Of a stretch of 64,000 bases of DNA, positions 50,396-59,934 are shown one piece after another (within the stretch, counting starts at the first letter, position 1; each line of letters starts with the position of its first letter). This stretch comes from Acidobacteriaceae bacterium (GTDB lineage Bacteria; Acidobacteriota; Terriglobia; Terriglobales; Acidobacteriaceae): NCBI GenBank assembly GCA_030041045.1, contig JASHOQ010000123.1:1-64000 (forward strand), given 5' to 3'. The notes under the pieces are model-generated. The model worked only from the letters and a program-made list of their open reading frames with translations, had not been told where the DNA came from and made no database searches. Both the position numbers and the translations under genes were made by a program.

Positions 50396-51562
50396 ATGTT
50401 CATTGACGAGGTAAAAATCCGGGTGAAGGCCGGCGACGGTGGGAACGGCTGCATGGCCTTCCGGCGGGAGAAGTTTGTGCCCCGCGGGGGACCTTCGGGC
50501 GGGGACGGCGGGCGCGGCGGCGACGTGCGGATGGAGTCGAGCGAGCGGCACAACACGCTGATCCACTTCCGCTATAACCCCGAGCACAAGGCGCAGCGCG
50601 GCGAGCACGGCATGGGGTCGAACTGCACCGGGCAGGACGGGCGCTCGGTCACGCTGCAGGTGCCCGTGGGCACGGCGCTTTACGACGCCGAGACCGGCGA
50701 GCTGGTGCACGACTTCCAGAATCCCGACGAGCGGATCGTGATTGCCAGGGGCGGACGCGGCGGGCGCGGCAACCAGCACTTTGCCACCAGCACGCACCAG
50801 GCGCCGCGCGAGCATGAGCTGGGCCGGCCGGGCGAGGAACGCGCCTATCGCTTGGAATTGAAGCTGCTGGCCGACGTGGGCCTGGTGGGCTATCCCAATG
50901 CGGGGAAATCCACGCTGATCGCGCGCATCTCCGCGGCGCGGCCGAAGATCGCCGATTACCCGTTTACGACGCTCGAACCCAACCTGGGCGTGGTGACCGT
51001 GGGCGAGGAGCCGGAACAGGAGTCGTTTGTGGTGGCGGATTTGCCGGGGCTGATCGAGGGCGCGCACCTGGGCCAGGGGCTGGGGATGCAGTTTCTGCGC
51101 CACATTGAGCGCACGCGGCTGCTGCTGCACCTGGTGGATGTTTCGGACGCCTCGGGACGGCCCGATCCGGTGGAGGATTTCCGGGTGATCAACAACGAGC
51201 TGGCGAGTTGGAGTAACGGCGCGGGCGAGCATCCGCTTGCGCACAAGCCGATGATTGTGGCGGCGACGAAAATCGATGCGGCCAACCCGGAGAAGCTGAA
51301 AAAACTCGCGGCGCACGCCAAGCGGCGGCGGCTCGAGTTTCATGCCATATCGGCCGTGACCGGCGAGGGGATCGAAGAGCTGAAGTGGGCGCTGGCCGCA
51401 CGGCTGCGGCCCGAAGGCGAAACGAAGACCCGGGTTGCGCGCGCGACGGCGATTCACTCCGCGCAGAGCGCGGACGGTCACTCCGCGCGGGGCGCGGCTA
51501 CTCACTCCGCCCGCAGGGCTTCGACGGGATCGACGGCAGCGGCGCGGCGGGCGGGCAGGTAG
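50396..51562 (+). CDS. obgE: Obg family GTPase
   Basis: 388 residues from ATG 50396 ([19 protein letters not shown]). The glycine-rich Obg domain covers 1-156; the GTPase domain has P-loop [10 protein letters not shown], switch [13 protein letters not shown]3 [11 protein letters not shown]4 ATKID and G5 SAVTGEG. It acts in ribosome assembly and stress control. After [11 protein letters not shown] the protein continues for 54 residues; the last part ([20 protein letters not shown] and on) is encoded by a 24-bp repeat that overlaps, antisense, the last 61 bp of the convergent permease gene. Confidence 0.95.
   Translation: MFIDEVKIRVKAGDGGNGCMAFRREKFVPRGGPSGGDGGRGGDVRMESSERHNTLIHFRYNPEHKAQRGEHGMGSNCTGQDGRSVTLQVPVGTALYDAETGELVHDFQNPDERIVIARGGRGGRGNQHFATSTHQAPREHELGRPGEERAYRLELKLLADVGLVGYPNAGKSTLIARISAARPKIADYPFTTLEPNLGVVTVGEEPEQESFVVADLPGLIEGAHLGQGLGMQFLRHIERTRLLLHLVDVSDASGRPDPVEDFRVINNELASWSNGAGEHPLAHKPMIVAATKIDAANPEKLKKLAAHAKRRRLEFHAISAVTGEGIEELKWALAARLRPEGETKTRVARATAIHSAQSADGHSARGAATHSARRASTGSTAAARRAGR
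51454..51525. repeat. 24-bp tandem triplication at the obgE / permease overlap
   Basis: TCACTCCGC recurs at 51454, 51478 and 51502 with exact 24-bp spacing; units one and two contain CCGCGC / GCGCGG palindromes. The unit at 51502 is the true stop codon region of the permease (GCGGAGTGA on the minus strand); the other two are extra copies that extend Obg. Confidence 0.8.
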
Positions 51563-54195
51563 CTCGCCAGCGCGGCGGCCGCGGCCAGAACCAGCGGAAC
51601 AATAAGATAAGTGACAGGATCGAGGGGGCTGATCTCGAAGAGCAGCGCTTTCATCCATTGGGTGAGCGCGGCGGCTGCGCCCGCGCCAAGAACAACGCCG
51701 ATGGCGGCGAGCCCAAGCGCGGAGCGCACGAACATCCATTGCAATTCGCCTTTTTGCGCGCCCAAAGCGAGGCGGATGCCGATCTCGCGCGTGCGCTGCG
51801 AGACGGAGTAGGCGATGACGCCGTAGATGCCGATGATGCCCAGGGCGAGAGCCATGGCGCCGGCGAGGGCGAGCATGACCAGGGTGAACGAGGTGCGCGC
51901 CATGGATTGGCTGTAAAGCTCCTGCATGGTTTGTACTGAGGCGAGCGGCAGGTTGGGATTGACTTGCCAGACGGCCTGCTGCACCTGGCCGAGGAATCCG
52001 TCGGTACCGGTGCGGCTGCTGTGGACGGCAAAGGTGACCGTGCGCAGGCCATCGAGTGCGGGACTGGGCGAGAAGCGGTCATAAAACATGGCCGGCCAAT
52101 AGATGACGGGCGGGGCGGATTCATCCACGCCATGCACATGCACGTCTTCCACCACGCCGATCACCTGCTGCCAGGGGGAGTGCGAGTACTTCTTCACCCG
52201 CTTGCCGATGGCGGCTGCGGCCGAGCCCCAGGAATCGCGGGCAAAGTTTTCGGAGACGATGATCACAGGCTGGACGTTGTTGAGGTCATCCCAGGTGAAG
52301 TCTCGGCCGGCGACAAAGCGCGTGCCCATGGTTTGGAAAAAGCCGGGCGAGACAAAGTTGAAGAGCCGGAGCGGCTCGCTACCCTCCTGGTAAGTTTTGC
52401 CTTCCACCATCATCGTGTCCCAATCGGGATCGTTGTTGTCCATGGGGACGTCGGCGGCAAAGCCGACGGAGGTGACGCCGGGGATGGCGGCGAGGTTTCC
52501 GGCAATCCGGCGTTGCATCTGCGCGACCGTGTGCACATCGGGAACCAGGAGATCGGGAATGGAGATGCTCAGGGTTTCCAAATGCGGGGCATCGGCAAAG
52601 CCGGGCTCGACCTGGCGCAGCGCGGCGAAGGTGCGGATCATCAAGAGCGCGCTGACCAGGAGCACCAGCGCCAGGGCCACCTGCGCCACCACGAGGATGT
52701 TGCGCGCACGCTGGCGCGCGCGGCCGGTGCTGGCCGTGCGGCTCGATGCGAGGTTCAAAGCAGAGGTGCGAGTCCGCGCATACTTGAGCGCAGGGATAGC
52801 GCCGAAGAAGAGTCCGGAAAGGATGGAAAGCAACAAGGTGAAGCCGAGCGAGACGGGGTCAAGCGCGATTTCGCTCAGGCGCGGCAGTTCGGCGGGGCCG
52901 ATGGCTACGAGCAGGCGAAGCGCGCCCCAGGCGACACCGACGGCGGCTGCACCGCCGAGGAGGCCGAGCAGAAGGCTTTCAACGAGCAGTTCGCGCGCGA
53001 TGCGGGCGCGGCCGGCGCCGAGGGCGGCGCGGATGGCCAGCTCCTGCTGGCGCGACTCCGCGCGGACCAGCAGAAGATTGGCCACGTTGATGCAGGCGAT
53101 GAGCATCACCACGCTGACGGTGGCCATGACCACCCAGAGCACGCCGCCGATGTTGCCGATGACCTGCTGCTTGAGCGAGCGGAAGTTGGGTGCGATCTTC
53201 CAGACCTCGTAATAGTGCGGGTTCGATCCCGGGCCGTTCGACCAGGAATCCATCCACACGGGAATGAGGTGGGCGATGTCGGCGTCGGCCCGTTCGAGCG
53301 TGACGCCCGGCTGGAGACGGCCGATGCCGTTATAGCCGAAGCCGGCAAGGATCTGGTGATGGCGATCGAGAGCGAGCGGGACCAGGAGATCGAAGTCGTG
53401 GTCGACGATGCGGAAGCCGCGCGGCATGACGCCGACAATGGTGCGGGTCTGGGAGTCAACCTGTATGGAGCGGCCGATGACGGCGCGGTTGCCGCCGAAG
53501 CGGCGCTGCCAGTAGCCATAGCTGAGGATGATGGATTTTTGGCCGCGGGGGTCCTGGTCAGCCTGGTTGAACCACCGGCCCACTGCGGGGGGAATGCCGA
53601 GCGTCTCGAGCACGCCGCTGCTGACGCCGATGCCCTGCACCTGCTCGGGTTCCGCGATGCCCGTGATGTTGGCCGTTCCCGGCGACCAGATGCCGATGGA
53701 CTGGAAGGTCTGGTTGTGATCGGCGAAGGTGAGGTACATGGACGTCGAAAGCTGCAAGCCGCTTGAAAAGTTGGACAGGCCGCCGGCGCCGGGTGCGTTG
53801 AGCCACAGCGCGACCAGCCGGCCGGAGTCGGGGTAAGGGAGCGGCTTGAGAAGGATGCGATCGACCACGGTGAACACCGCGGTGTTGGCGCCGATGCCGA
53901 TGGCCAGCGTGAGCAGCACGGTGAAGGCGAAGCCGGGTGTGCGGCGCAGGCGGCGAAGGGCGAGCCTGGCGTCGGCCAGGATCGACTCGAGCGCAGCCCA
54001 TTGCCACACTTCGCGGCTGCGCTCTTCAATCAGCGCCACGTTGCCGAACTCGCGCCGCGCCTGCTGCTCGGCCTCGCGGCGCGGCAGGCCTTCCGCTTCG
54101 AGCTCGTCGGCCCGCTCCTCGATGTGCTCGCGGATAGAGATATCGATGTCGTCGTAGCGGCGGCGGCGGCCAAAGAGGCGGTTGAGGGTGGGCAT
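51502..54195 (-). CDS. ADOP-type (MacB/FtsX-like) ABC transporter permease without ATPase
   Basis: 897 residues. A short N-terminal cytoplasmic region ([20 protein letters not shown]) precedes the MacB-type periplasmic core and two FtsX domains at about 370-490 and 775-890 ([16 protein letters not shown] between them; [20 protein letters not shown] in the second). The C terminus [10 protein letters not shown] is the family end. In this lineage, 'acidobacterial duplicated orphan permeases' occur without a neighbouring ATPase and usually beside a PadR regulator, as here. RBS AAGGAGG precedes ATG 54195. Confidence 0.95.
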   Translation of the reverse strand: MPTLNRLFGRRRRYDDIDISIREHIEERADELEAEGLPRREAEQQARREFGNVALIEERSREVWQWAALESILADARLALRRLRRTPGFAFTVLLTLAIGIGANTAVFTVVDRILLKPLPYPDSGRLVALWLNAPGAGGLSNFSSGLQLSTSMYLTFADHNQTFQSIGIWSPGTANITGIAEPEQVQGIGVSSGVLETLGIPPAVGRWFNQADQDPRGQKSIILSYGYWQRRFGGNRAVIGRSIQVDSQTRTIVGVMPRGFRIVDHDFDLLVPLALDRHHQILAGFGYNGIGRLQPGVTLERADADIAHLIPVWMDSWSNGPGSNPHYYEVWKIAPNFRSLKQQVIGNIGGVLWVVMATVSVVMLIACINVANLLLVRAESRQQELAIRAALGAGRARIARELLVESLLLGLLGGAAAVGVAWGALRLLVAIGPAELPRLSEIALDPVSLGFTLLLSILSGLFFGAIPALKYARTRTSALNLASSRTASTGRARQRARNILVVAQVALALVLLVSALLMIRTFAALRQVEPGFADAPHLETLSISIPDLLVPDVHTVAQMQRRIAGNLAAIPGVTSVGFAADVPMDNNDPDWDTMMVEGKTYQEGSEPLRLFNFVSPGFFQTMGTRFVAGRDFTWDDLNNVQPVIIVSENFARDSWGSAAAAIGKRVKKYSHSPWQQVIGVVEDVHVHGVDESAPPVIYWPAMFYDRFSPSPALDGLRTVTFAVHSSRTGTDGFLGQVQQAVWQVNPNLPLASVQTMQELYSQSMARTSFTLVMLALAGAMALALGIIGIYGVIAYSVSQRTREIGIRLALGAQKGELQWMFVRSALGLAAIGVVLGAGAAAALTQWMKALLFEISPLDPVTYLIVPLVLAAAAALASYLPARRAAAVDPVEALRAE

Positions 54196-54206
54196 CCTTG
54201 GCCTCC

Positions 54207-54551
54207 TTAAGTTTTGGCTACGGCGAGCACGCGCGTGATGCCGTCAAACATCTTTTCGAAGCTGAGAACTTCGCTTTCCAGATGGCGCCGGCCGGCCTCG
54301 GTCAGGCGGTAGATGCGCGTGGGACGGCCCTTGGCCGAGGTGCCGGCTTCGGCTTCAAGCAGACCCTCGCGCAGCATGCGCTGCAGGGCGGGGTAGAGCG
54401 AGCCCTCCTCCACTTCGAGCAGATTGTCAGAGACCTGCCGGATGTGCCTGACGAGGGCGTAGCCGTGCATCGGCTTCAGGCGAAGTGATTGCAGGATCAT
54501 GATTTCGAGTGCGCCGGGAAAAAGATCACGCCGTTCGGGGTTCCTGTTCAT
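54207..54551 (-). CDS. PadR family transcriptional regulator
   Basis: 114 residues. The winged-helix PadR fold is shown by LFPGALEIMILQSLRLKPMHGYALVRHI, EVEEGSLYPALQRMLREGLLEAE and GRPTRIYRLTEAGRRHL. It lies 11 bp upstream of the ADOP permease gene and most likely represses its own operon through the palindrome at 54571-54595. Confidence 0.95.
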   Translation of the reverse strand: MNRNPERRDLFPGALEIMILQSLRLKPMHGYALVRHIRQVSDNLLEVEEGSLYPALQRMLREGLLEAEAGTSAKGRPTRIYRLTEAGRRHLESEVLSFEKMFDGITRVLAVAKT

Positions 54552-54570
54552 GTGACCGAGATTAAAGCAA

Positions 54571-54595
54571 AATACCTATTTTGTAAATAGGTATT
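54571..54595. promoter_or_regulatory. Perfect palindrome, probable PadR operator over the padR-permease promoter
   Basis: Arms AATACCTATTT (54571-54581) and AAATAGGTATT (54585-54595) are exact reverse complements around TGT. On the minus strand TTTACA (54587-54582) sits inside the palindrome and TAATCT lies 17 bp downstream, a plausible -35/-10 pair, so a bound regulator would cover the -35 box. The palindrome ends 20 bp from the padR start codon. Confidence 0.8.
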
Positions 54596-54736
54596 CGAGA
54601 TGAAAATCGGGCGACTGGCGCAATCTGCTTTAACATCAATTCTCTATTGGAATCAGCGATTTTCCACGCGCGTGCACTGGCAACCCGGCTGCGGGGTGCG
54701 CTCATCGCAGTTAGTACATTGAGGAGCATACTCTCC

Positions 54737-55078
54737 ATGCGTTCCCCCGCTTCCCTCAAACGCGAATTGCTCTTGGGCGTGGCTCTTACGGCTTTTGTCT
54801 TCGTGTGCGCGTGGGCATGGGGCAGCCCGTTTGTCGCCGTCCCGGCCAATCCGGCGCCGGTACAGGCGCAGAGCCAGGCGCAGGCTGCCACGTTTACCGG
54901 GACCATCGAGCGAAACGGAGAGCAATTCGTGCTCCGCGAAACCTCCGGGCAGATCTACCGGCTCGACGATCCCAAGGATGCGCAGGCGTTCGAGGGCAAA
55001 TCGGTCACCGTCACCGGGAGGCTCGACGCGAACGCCCGTATGATTCACGTGCAGCGGATTGCGCCGGCAACGGCGTAA
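54737..55078 (+). CDS. Small exported protein, DUF5818-like
   Basis: 113 residues from ATG 54737, with GAGGAG 10 nt upstream. The N terminus holds one hydrophobic segment (RELLLGVALTAFVFVCAWAWG). The C-terminal 60 residues (FTGTIERNGEQFVLRETSGQIYRLDD ... GKSVTVTGRLDANARMIHVQRI) look like a small OB-fold-type beta barrel seen in acidobacterial DUF5818 proteins. Function unknown. Divergent from padR. Confidence 0.75.
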   Translation: MRSPASLKRELLLGVALTAFVFVCAWAWGSPFVAVPANPAPVQAQSQAQAATFTGTIERNGEQFVLRETSGQIYRLDDPKDAQAFEGKSVTVTGRLDANARMIHVQRIAPATA

Positions 55079-55222
55079 GGCGACATTCCCCTTCGGCCAA
55101 CTGACTGACCCGGATACAGGCGCGCAAACGCGGCCAGTAGGTTCATCTTTTCCGTTGCCGAAGCGGGCATGCGCAGGGTAAAACTTGAGCACCACCACGA
55201 CCGGTTTTGCCTCGTCCAGCGC

Positions 55223-56158
55223 ATGCTCTCCACATCAGGAAGGAATCGGCGACACAGGATCACGGTCCCGGCCCGGGCCGCGGGAGCCCTCTGCTCTCGC
55301 GCGTGGTTGCGGCTGCTGCTGGCTGTGTTGCCGCTGCTCGGGGCGGCGCGGGCAGCCGCGCAGGTGCACGGCCTGTGGGTATGGAAGGGGCCGGAGATTG
55401 CGCAGGATCCGAGCGGTCCGGAGAAGCTTCGCGATTTCTGCGTGGCGCAGGGCGTGAATGAGACCTACATCGCCGTCACTTCGCACGGGGAGATGATGCC
55501 CGCGGACACTCTTGCGCAACTGATCGTTCTTCTGCATCGGTCAGGCATTCGCGTAGAGGCGCTGCTTTCAAGCGAGGACGCCGATGAGTCCGGGCCGCAC
55601 CGGGAGAAGCTGCTCGGGCATGTGCGCGAAGTGCTCGAGTTCAACCGCGATCACCCGAAGGCGCGCTTCGACGGGATTCATCTCGACATCGAGCCGCAGC
55701 AGCGGCCGGAGAACAAGGGCGCGGGGAACCTGCGCTTTCTGCCCGGGCTGGTGGAGGCGTACGCGGACGTACGCGCGCTCGCCGAGGGGGCGCAGCTGAC
55801 GGTGAACGCCGACATCCAGAACAAGCTGCTCAAAGGGAGTTTCGAGGAGCGCAGAAGCCTGCTTACGGCTCTGCCGCGATTGACGCTGATGCTTTACGAA
55901 CTGAGCAGCCCCGGCGACGGGGAATCGGCGGAGCAGCAGCAGGAGAAGCTGCGCACGGAGAGCGGGAAGTACCTGGCGATGGCTTACCAAGGGCTGGAGG
56001 GGCAAAACCTGGCAGGGATGGTCATCGGGCTGCGCACGCCGGACTACGGCGATCAATTGCCGGCCATGCTCAAGGTGCTGGACCAGGCCAACGCCGGAAA
56101 CCCGCATTATCTCGGCTCGGCGCGGCACTCGTACAACGACGTGATCGATTCACACTAG
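55223..56158 (+). CDS. Exported TIM-barrel-like protein, possible glycoside hydrolase
   Basis: 311 residues from ATG 55223; a GTG/ATG at 55169 would add 18 residues. Signal sequence in WLRLLLAVLPLLGAARAAAQ. The phrase ARFDGIHLDIEPQQRPENKG is close to the DxxxDxE motif of GH18-type barrels and lies at the right place, and HGLWVWKGPEIAQDPSG, INVETYIAV-like strands and TLMLYELSSPGDG fit the remaining barrel strands. The enzyme class is uncertain. Alone between an exported small protein and a convergent cassette. Confidence 0.65.
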   Translation: MLSTSGRNRRHRITVPARAAGALCSRAWLRLLLAVLPLLGAARAAAQVHGLWVWKGPEIAQDPSGPEKLRDFCVAQGVNETYIAVTSHGEMMPADTLAQLIVLLHRSGIRVEALLSSEDADESGPHREKLLGHVREVLEFNRDHPKARFDGIHLDIEPQQRPENKGAGNLRFLPGLVEAYADVRALAEGAQLTVNADIQNKLLKGSFEERRSLLTALPRLTLMLYELSSPGDGESAEQQQEKLRTESGKYLAMAYQGLEGQNLAGMVIGLRTPDYGDQLPAMLKVLDQANAGNPHYLGSARHSYNDVIDSH

Positions 56159-56170
56159 GATCGACGCGCG

Positions 56171-57682
56171 CTAGGGGTGCGCGGGGGATTGCGCGATGGT
56201 GCGAATTTCGCCGGCAACTGCGTCGTGGAGGAAGAGGAGAGGCGTGGGCGCGCCGACGATCTGCGGCGTCTGCTCGCCGGGTGAGTGAATGATGACCAGC
56301 GGGCGCGGATCCCACTCGCCGCCGTGGGAGACGCGCTCGTCCTCGGCGCTCCACCCCGGCAGCGGCCGCCACATCTCGGTGCGCCAGGAGTGATCGCCCT
56401 GCACGACGATCATGGTTGCGTTCCAGCGCGGCTGTTTTTCGAGGATGTCGAGCATCTGGCCGAGCAGGCGGTCGCAGTAGTCGAGCCCATCGATATAAGA
56501 GCCCCCCAGGGCGAACTGCGCGGTGCGGCGATTCCAGAACGCGACCGGGTGAGGTGCGGGGATGTGCAGGTAAATCACGTCGGCCTGGCTGGAGGAAAGC
56601 ACATCGAGGGCGTGACGGCTGGTATCTCGCACGGAATCGATGTGGCTTTCCGAAGCCCAGCGCGTCTCGTCGTCCCAGGCGCGGTCGGGCGAAAAACAGG
56701 ATTCGAACAGGACGCGCAGCGGGAACCAGACATTTTCCGCGTAGCTGGCCTGCAACATGGTGGGACCGCGATCCTGGTCGTCGTCGTTCGACCAGTAGCA
56801 CTGCGTGACTACGCGGACGAAGATGGGGCAATAAGGGAGATACCAGCCGATCACCGAGGTGGTGACGCCGGATTGCTGCGCGAGCCCGAAGAGCGAGGCG
56901 TTGGGGTCGAAGGTCTGCCAGGGGGAAGAATCGCCAATCTGCACCAGGTAGCGATTATCCGGCGTGTACTCAACGTCAGTGACGGCGCGGCCCAGCATCA
57001 GGCTGGGCACCGCGCGGGTGGTGCGGTAGGCCACGGGCGTCACGTCGGTGTAGAGCGTGCTCTCACTGCGCAGGCGGTCGAAGTTGGGCATCTGGAGCGT
57101 GGGGTCGCGGGTTTCGAAGACGTACTTATAGGAGAGCTCGTCGAAGAGGACCCACACCAGGCGCGGCCGGTTTGCCGGCGCGGCGGGGACGGGATGGGAA
57201 AACGCCTGCGTCCCGGGACGCCACAGCGCCGCGCGCACCAGCTGCAGGGTCACCACCAGGGCGAAGACAGAAAAGCCCGCCAGCACGTTGCCGCCGATCG
57301 CTCTCAGCTTCCCGGCAATCCTGGGGCCCTTCAGGATGAGCGCCAAAAACGCGGCGCACCACGCCACCGCGCAGGCGGCAATGGCCCAGTGCGGCACGTC
57401 GAACGGAACCACATTCAGATTGCGGAGAAACAGCAGAATCGGCAGCGCTGCCATCAGCGCCCAGCGGATCCACGGCCAGCCGCTCAGCTTGCGCAGCGCG
57501 GCCATGACGAGGGCAAAGAGCACGCCCACGATGAACATGTCCGTGAGATGGGCCAAGGCGATGCGCGTGAGGGGAACGGCGATCCGCATGCGGGCGTCGC
57601 CGGCGGCCGAGGTCATGTCGACGTAGTTGGGCAGGAGCACGATGGAGGCAAAACCCCACGCCTGGGCAATCCGCCGCATCAT
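56171..57682 (-). CDS. Membrane-anchored alkaline-phosphatase-superfamily (sulfatase-like) protein
   Basis: 503 residues. About five N-terminal membrane helices (1-160) precede a periplasmic AP-superfamily domain: metal Asp in LVWVLFDELSYKYVF, a likely Thr nucleophile in PVAYRTTRAVPSLMLGR, His in IYLHIPAPHPV, and Asp-His in VVQGDHSWRTEMW. The layout resembles LtaS or phosphoethanolamine transferases, which modify lipids or glycans in the envelope; the donor and acceptor are unknown. The start overlaps the methyltransferase stop by ATGA, so expression is coupled. Confidence 0.85.
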   Translation of the reverse strand: MMRRIAQAWGFASIVLLPNYVDMTSAAGDARMRIAVPLTRIALAHLTDMFIVGVLFALVMAALRKLSGWPWIRWALMAALPILLFLRNLNVVPFDVPHWAIAACAVAWCAAFLALILKGPRIAGKLRAIGGNVLAGFSVFALVVTLQLVRAALWRPGTQAFSHPVPAAPANRPRLVWVLFDELSYKYVFETRDPTLQMPNFDRLRSESTLYTDVTPVAYRTTRAVPSLMLGRAVTDVEYTPDNRYLVQIGDSSPWQTFDPNASLFGLAQQSGVTTSVIGWYLPYCPIFVRVVTQCYWSNDDDQDRGPTMLQASYAENVWFPLRVLFESCFSPDRAWDDETRWASESHIDSVRDTSRHALDVLSSSQADVIYLHIPAPHPVAFWNRRTAQFALGGSYIDGLDYCDRLLGQMLDILEKQPRWNATMIVVQGDHSWRTEMWRPLPGWSAEDERVSHGGEWDPRPLVIIHSPGEQTPQIVGAPTPLLFLHDAVAGEIRTIAQSPAHP

Positions 57683-59196
57683 GCGGGGCCGGCTCCCGGA
57701 GCGGGTCGATCTCCGCTTCCGCGCTCCCGGTGGCGTTCAAAGAGCAGGAGAACGCGGCCGTTTTCGAGCGCGCAGCGGTCGCCGGCAGAAAAGAACGGCG
57801 CCAGGGCCTGGCTGAGGTCGCCTTCCGAGAGACGCCCGTAGAGATCGTCGCGGCCGCGCAGCCACTCCTGAAACATGGGATCGGAGGGCGGCACCCACTC
57901 CACCAGCAGCCAGCAGCGCGTGAGTGCGGCGCAGAGCTCGGCGATATGCGTAAGCGGCACCTGCTCGCGCAGCAGGAGATGGTGAACGACCGCGAGCAGG
58001 AGGACGAGGTCAAATTTTCCTTCCAGGCGGTCGAGGAGCGCGAGCTGCTCCCGGTTTTTCCATCCCGCGGCAGGGGTGGGGCGGGCGATGTTGGCAACCA
58101 GCGCGGTGACGGGCTTGCGCTGCTCCAGGGCCGCGCGCCACAGGGCTTCCAGGGCGGCGGGATCGCTGTCGAGAGAGACCACTTCCGCGCCGGCCTCGGC
58201 TGCAAGCAGCGAGTAGGTTCCGGTGTTGGCGCCCACGTCGAGCACGCGCGCGGGCCGGGGGCTCGCGGCATTCACGCGCGCGAGCACGGCAGCAACGAAC
58301 TGGCGCTTGCGCTCGAGGTCCGCGGGCGGGTAATGGCTGGCCGTCTGCTCGTAGCGGCTCCACTCGCTCTTGCCCGCGCCGCCGGCCATGGCGCGAATCT
58401 GGCGGCCGAGCCGCTTGAGGCGTTTCAGGAGGATGTGCGTAGCCAGTTCGGGATCGGCGGCCGAGGGCCGGGACTGCGGTTTTCCCGCTTTTCCGCTTTT
58501 GCCTTCAAAAAGCGCGGCCATGGTGACCACGTCGAGCAGCGCGGGGGTGAGCCGGCGCCACGCGGGCAGGGCGCGATAGAGCGTAGCCGGCTCGTAGCCG
58601 TCGCGCCGGAACAGGGTGGTTTGGAGAGGCCAGCCGAGAACTTTGGCCGCGACCAGGGGCAGCAGAAAAGTGCGGACAAACTGGCCGTAAGCCAGCCAGA
58701 CGGTGGAATGCGGATCGCGCTTTTCGAAGGAGAGAACATCGACAAAGACGGGGCGTGGTCCCAGGAAGAGCACGTTGAGCGGCGTCGCGTCCTTGAGCGT
58801 CCAGCCGGCGGCGATGGCCTTACCGGCAATGCGCAGGGTGAGCTCGGCGGCGGCGCGCCACTGCGCGGGCGTCCACTCCCAGGGGTAGGAGATGGGATCG
58901 ATGCGCGGATGGCGCAGCCAGAGCTCGCCTTCGGCTGCCTGGGGAATTGAGCCTGCTTCGACAATTTCGCTGGCCACCAGGTCGCCCTCGCGTTCAAGCT
59001 CCAGGCGCAGCGGGGAGTTGAGAAAGCCGAGCGCCTCACCGACGGCCGCGGGGCGAACCCGGCGCAGCGCGCAATGGTCCTCAAGCAGAAGCTGCCCGGC
59101 GGGATCGCGAAAGGTGGGTTCGAAGTTCGAGGATGCCGTGGCTCGGTGAGGATTGGGGGGCGAAGCTTCAATCGGACGGCACTCGAGGTCGGTCAC
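57679..59196 (-). CDS. SAM-dependent methyltransferase with kinase-like N-terminal part
   Basis: 505 residues from GTG 59196, which overlaps the upstream stop (GTGA). The N-terminal 200 residues contain GWTLKDATPLNVLFLGPRPV followed by FVDVLSFEK, reminiscent of the catalytic loop (D-x4-N) and metal Asp of kinase-fold proteins. The C-terminal part is a class I methyltransferase: motif I VLDVGANTGTYSLLAAEAG, acidic loop VVSLDSDPAAL, and LVLLLAVVHHLLLREQVPL. The combination is known in conserved bacterial proteins placed in polysaccharide or envelope loci. Middle gene of a three-gene coupled cassette. Confidence 0.85.
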   Translation of the reverse strand: MTDLECRPIEASPPNPHRATASSNFEPTFRDPAGQLLLEDHCALRRVRPAAVGEALGFLNSPLRLELEREGDLVASEIVEAGSIPQAAEGELWLRHPRIDPISYPWEWTPAQWRAAAELTLRIAGKAIAAGWTLKDATPLNVLFLGPRPVFVDVLSFEKRDPHSTVWLAYGQFVRTFLLPLVAAKVLGWPLQTTLFRRDGYEPATLYRALPAWRRLTPALLDVVTMAALFEGKSGKAGKPQSRPSAADPELATHILLKRLKRLGRQIRAMAGGAGKSEWSRYEQTASHYPPADLERKRQFVAAVLARVNAASPRPARVLDVGANTGTYSLLAAEAGAEVVSLDSDPAALEALWRAALEQRKPVTALVANIARPTPAAGWKNREQLALLDRLEGKFDLVLLLAVVHHLLLREQVPLTHIAELCAALTRCWLLVEWVPPSDPMFQEWLRGRDDLYGRLSEGDLSQALAPFFSAGDRCALENGRVLLLFERHRERGSGDRPAPGAGPA

Positions 59197-59450
59197 TGGA
59201 GCGGTGAACTCTCACCGTCCTTGGGGACGGAATGCTCCTGGGATTCCGGCTTGGCCGGCGCCGTGCGGTGAAAGAGGGAGTAAATCTTCTTGCGCAGGTA
59301 CCATCCCGCGGCCACCAGCGCGGACCCGGCCGCCTGGATGGCCAGCAGGCCGGTGCCGGGATCGGCGTAGGCGTAGGCGCGCTGCTCAAACAGCATCGAC
59401 GCGCCGAGGAGGATGAGGGCCAGAGGGAGGATGCGCAGAAGCAATCTCAT
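59193..59450 (-). CDS. Small membrane protein, first gene of the envelope cassette
   Basis: 85 residues: signal-like helix LLLRILPLALILLGASMLF, then YAYADPGTGLLAIQAAGSALVAAGWYLRKK with a second helix, and a charged tail. The ADPGTG motif recurs in small membrane proteins next to methyltransferase/AP-superfamily genes in other bacteria. Its stop overlaps the methyltransferase start by 4 nt. Confidence 0.78.
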   Translation of the reverse strand: MRLLLRILPLALILLGASMLFEQRAYAYADPGTGLLAIQAAGSALVAAGWYLRKKIYSLFHRTAPAKPESQEHSVPKDGESSPLQ

Positions 59451-59934
59451 GGTCGCAGATCAACAACTCCATCAATCAGAAGATCTTAAGGCGTGGCTCA
59501 TCCCGCTTGCACCGGTGCGGCTGATCCATTCGCCTAATCTATTGTAGACGTTTGCTGCGGGCCAGAAGTTTACGCGGAGGGTTCCCGCCTGCGCGCTTCC
59601 TCTGCCTGGGGGCCCAGAGGCTCCCGGGGCGTGACGAGGTGCGGCGGGGAGAACAACCCTATTGTCATTACGCACAAAAAGCCAATTCCGGATGGTCCGG
59701 GCGGGTGGTTTTTACGTCTGAACATAGAGTGGAACATTTGTGAGCATACCCAACTTGGAGCGCCTGAGCAGGCGTGGTGCCGTGCACGAGCGTGCAGGCC
59801 GTTTATAATCACTTTCCTAAGCTGCGCCGCGCGACCCGTGCAATAGGTTTTGAAGAGGTCGATAGCGAGTCGATTGCGAGTGGGCCGGGTTTGAATCGGC
59901 TGCGTACCTGAATCTTTACTGCTGAGAGCTGTTC
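59451..59934. promoter_or_regulatory. 484-bp divergent intergenic region
   Basis: No gene is supported. A TATAAT at 59804-59809 could be the -10 box of the UbiA gene, but the -35 position reads CGTGCA and is poor. Small inverted repeats near 59775-59798 (GTGCACGAGCGTGCA) are visible. Leaders with structure (riboswitches) are not evident. Confidence 0.35.
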
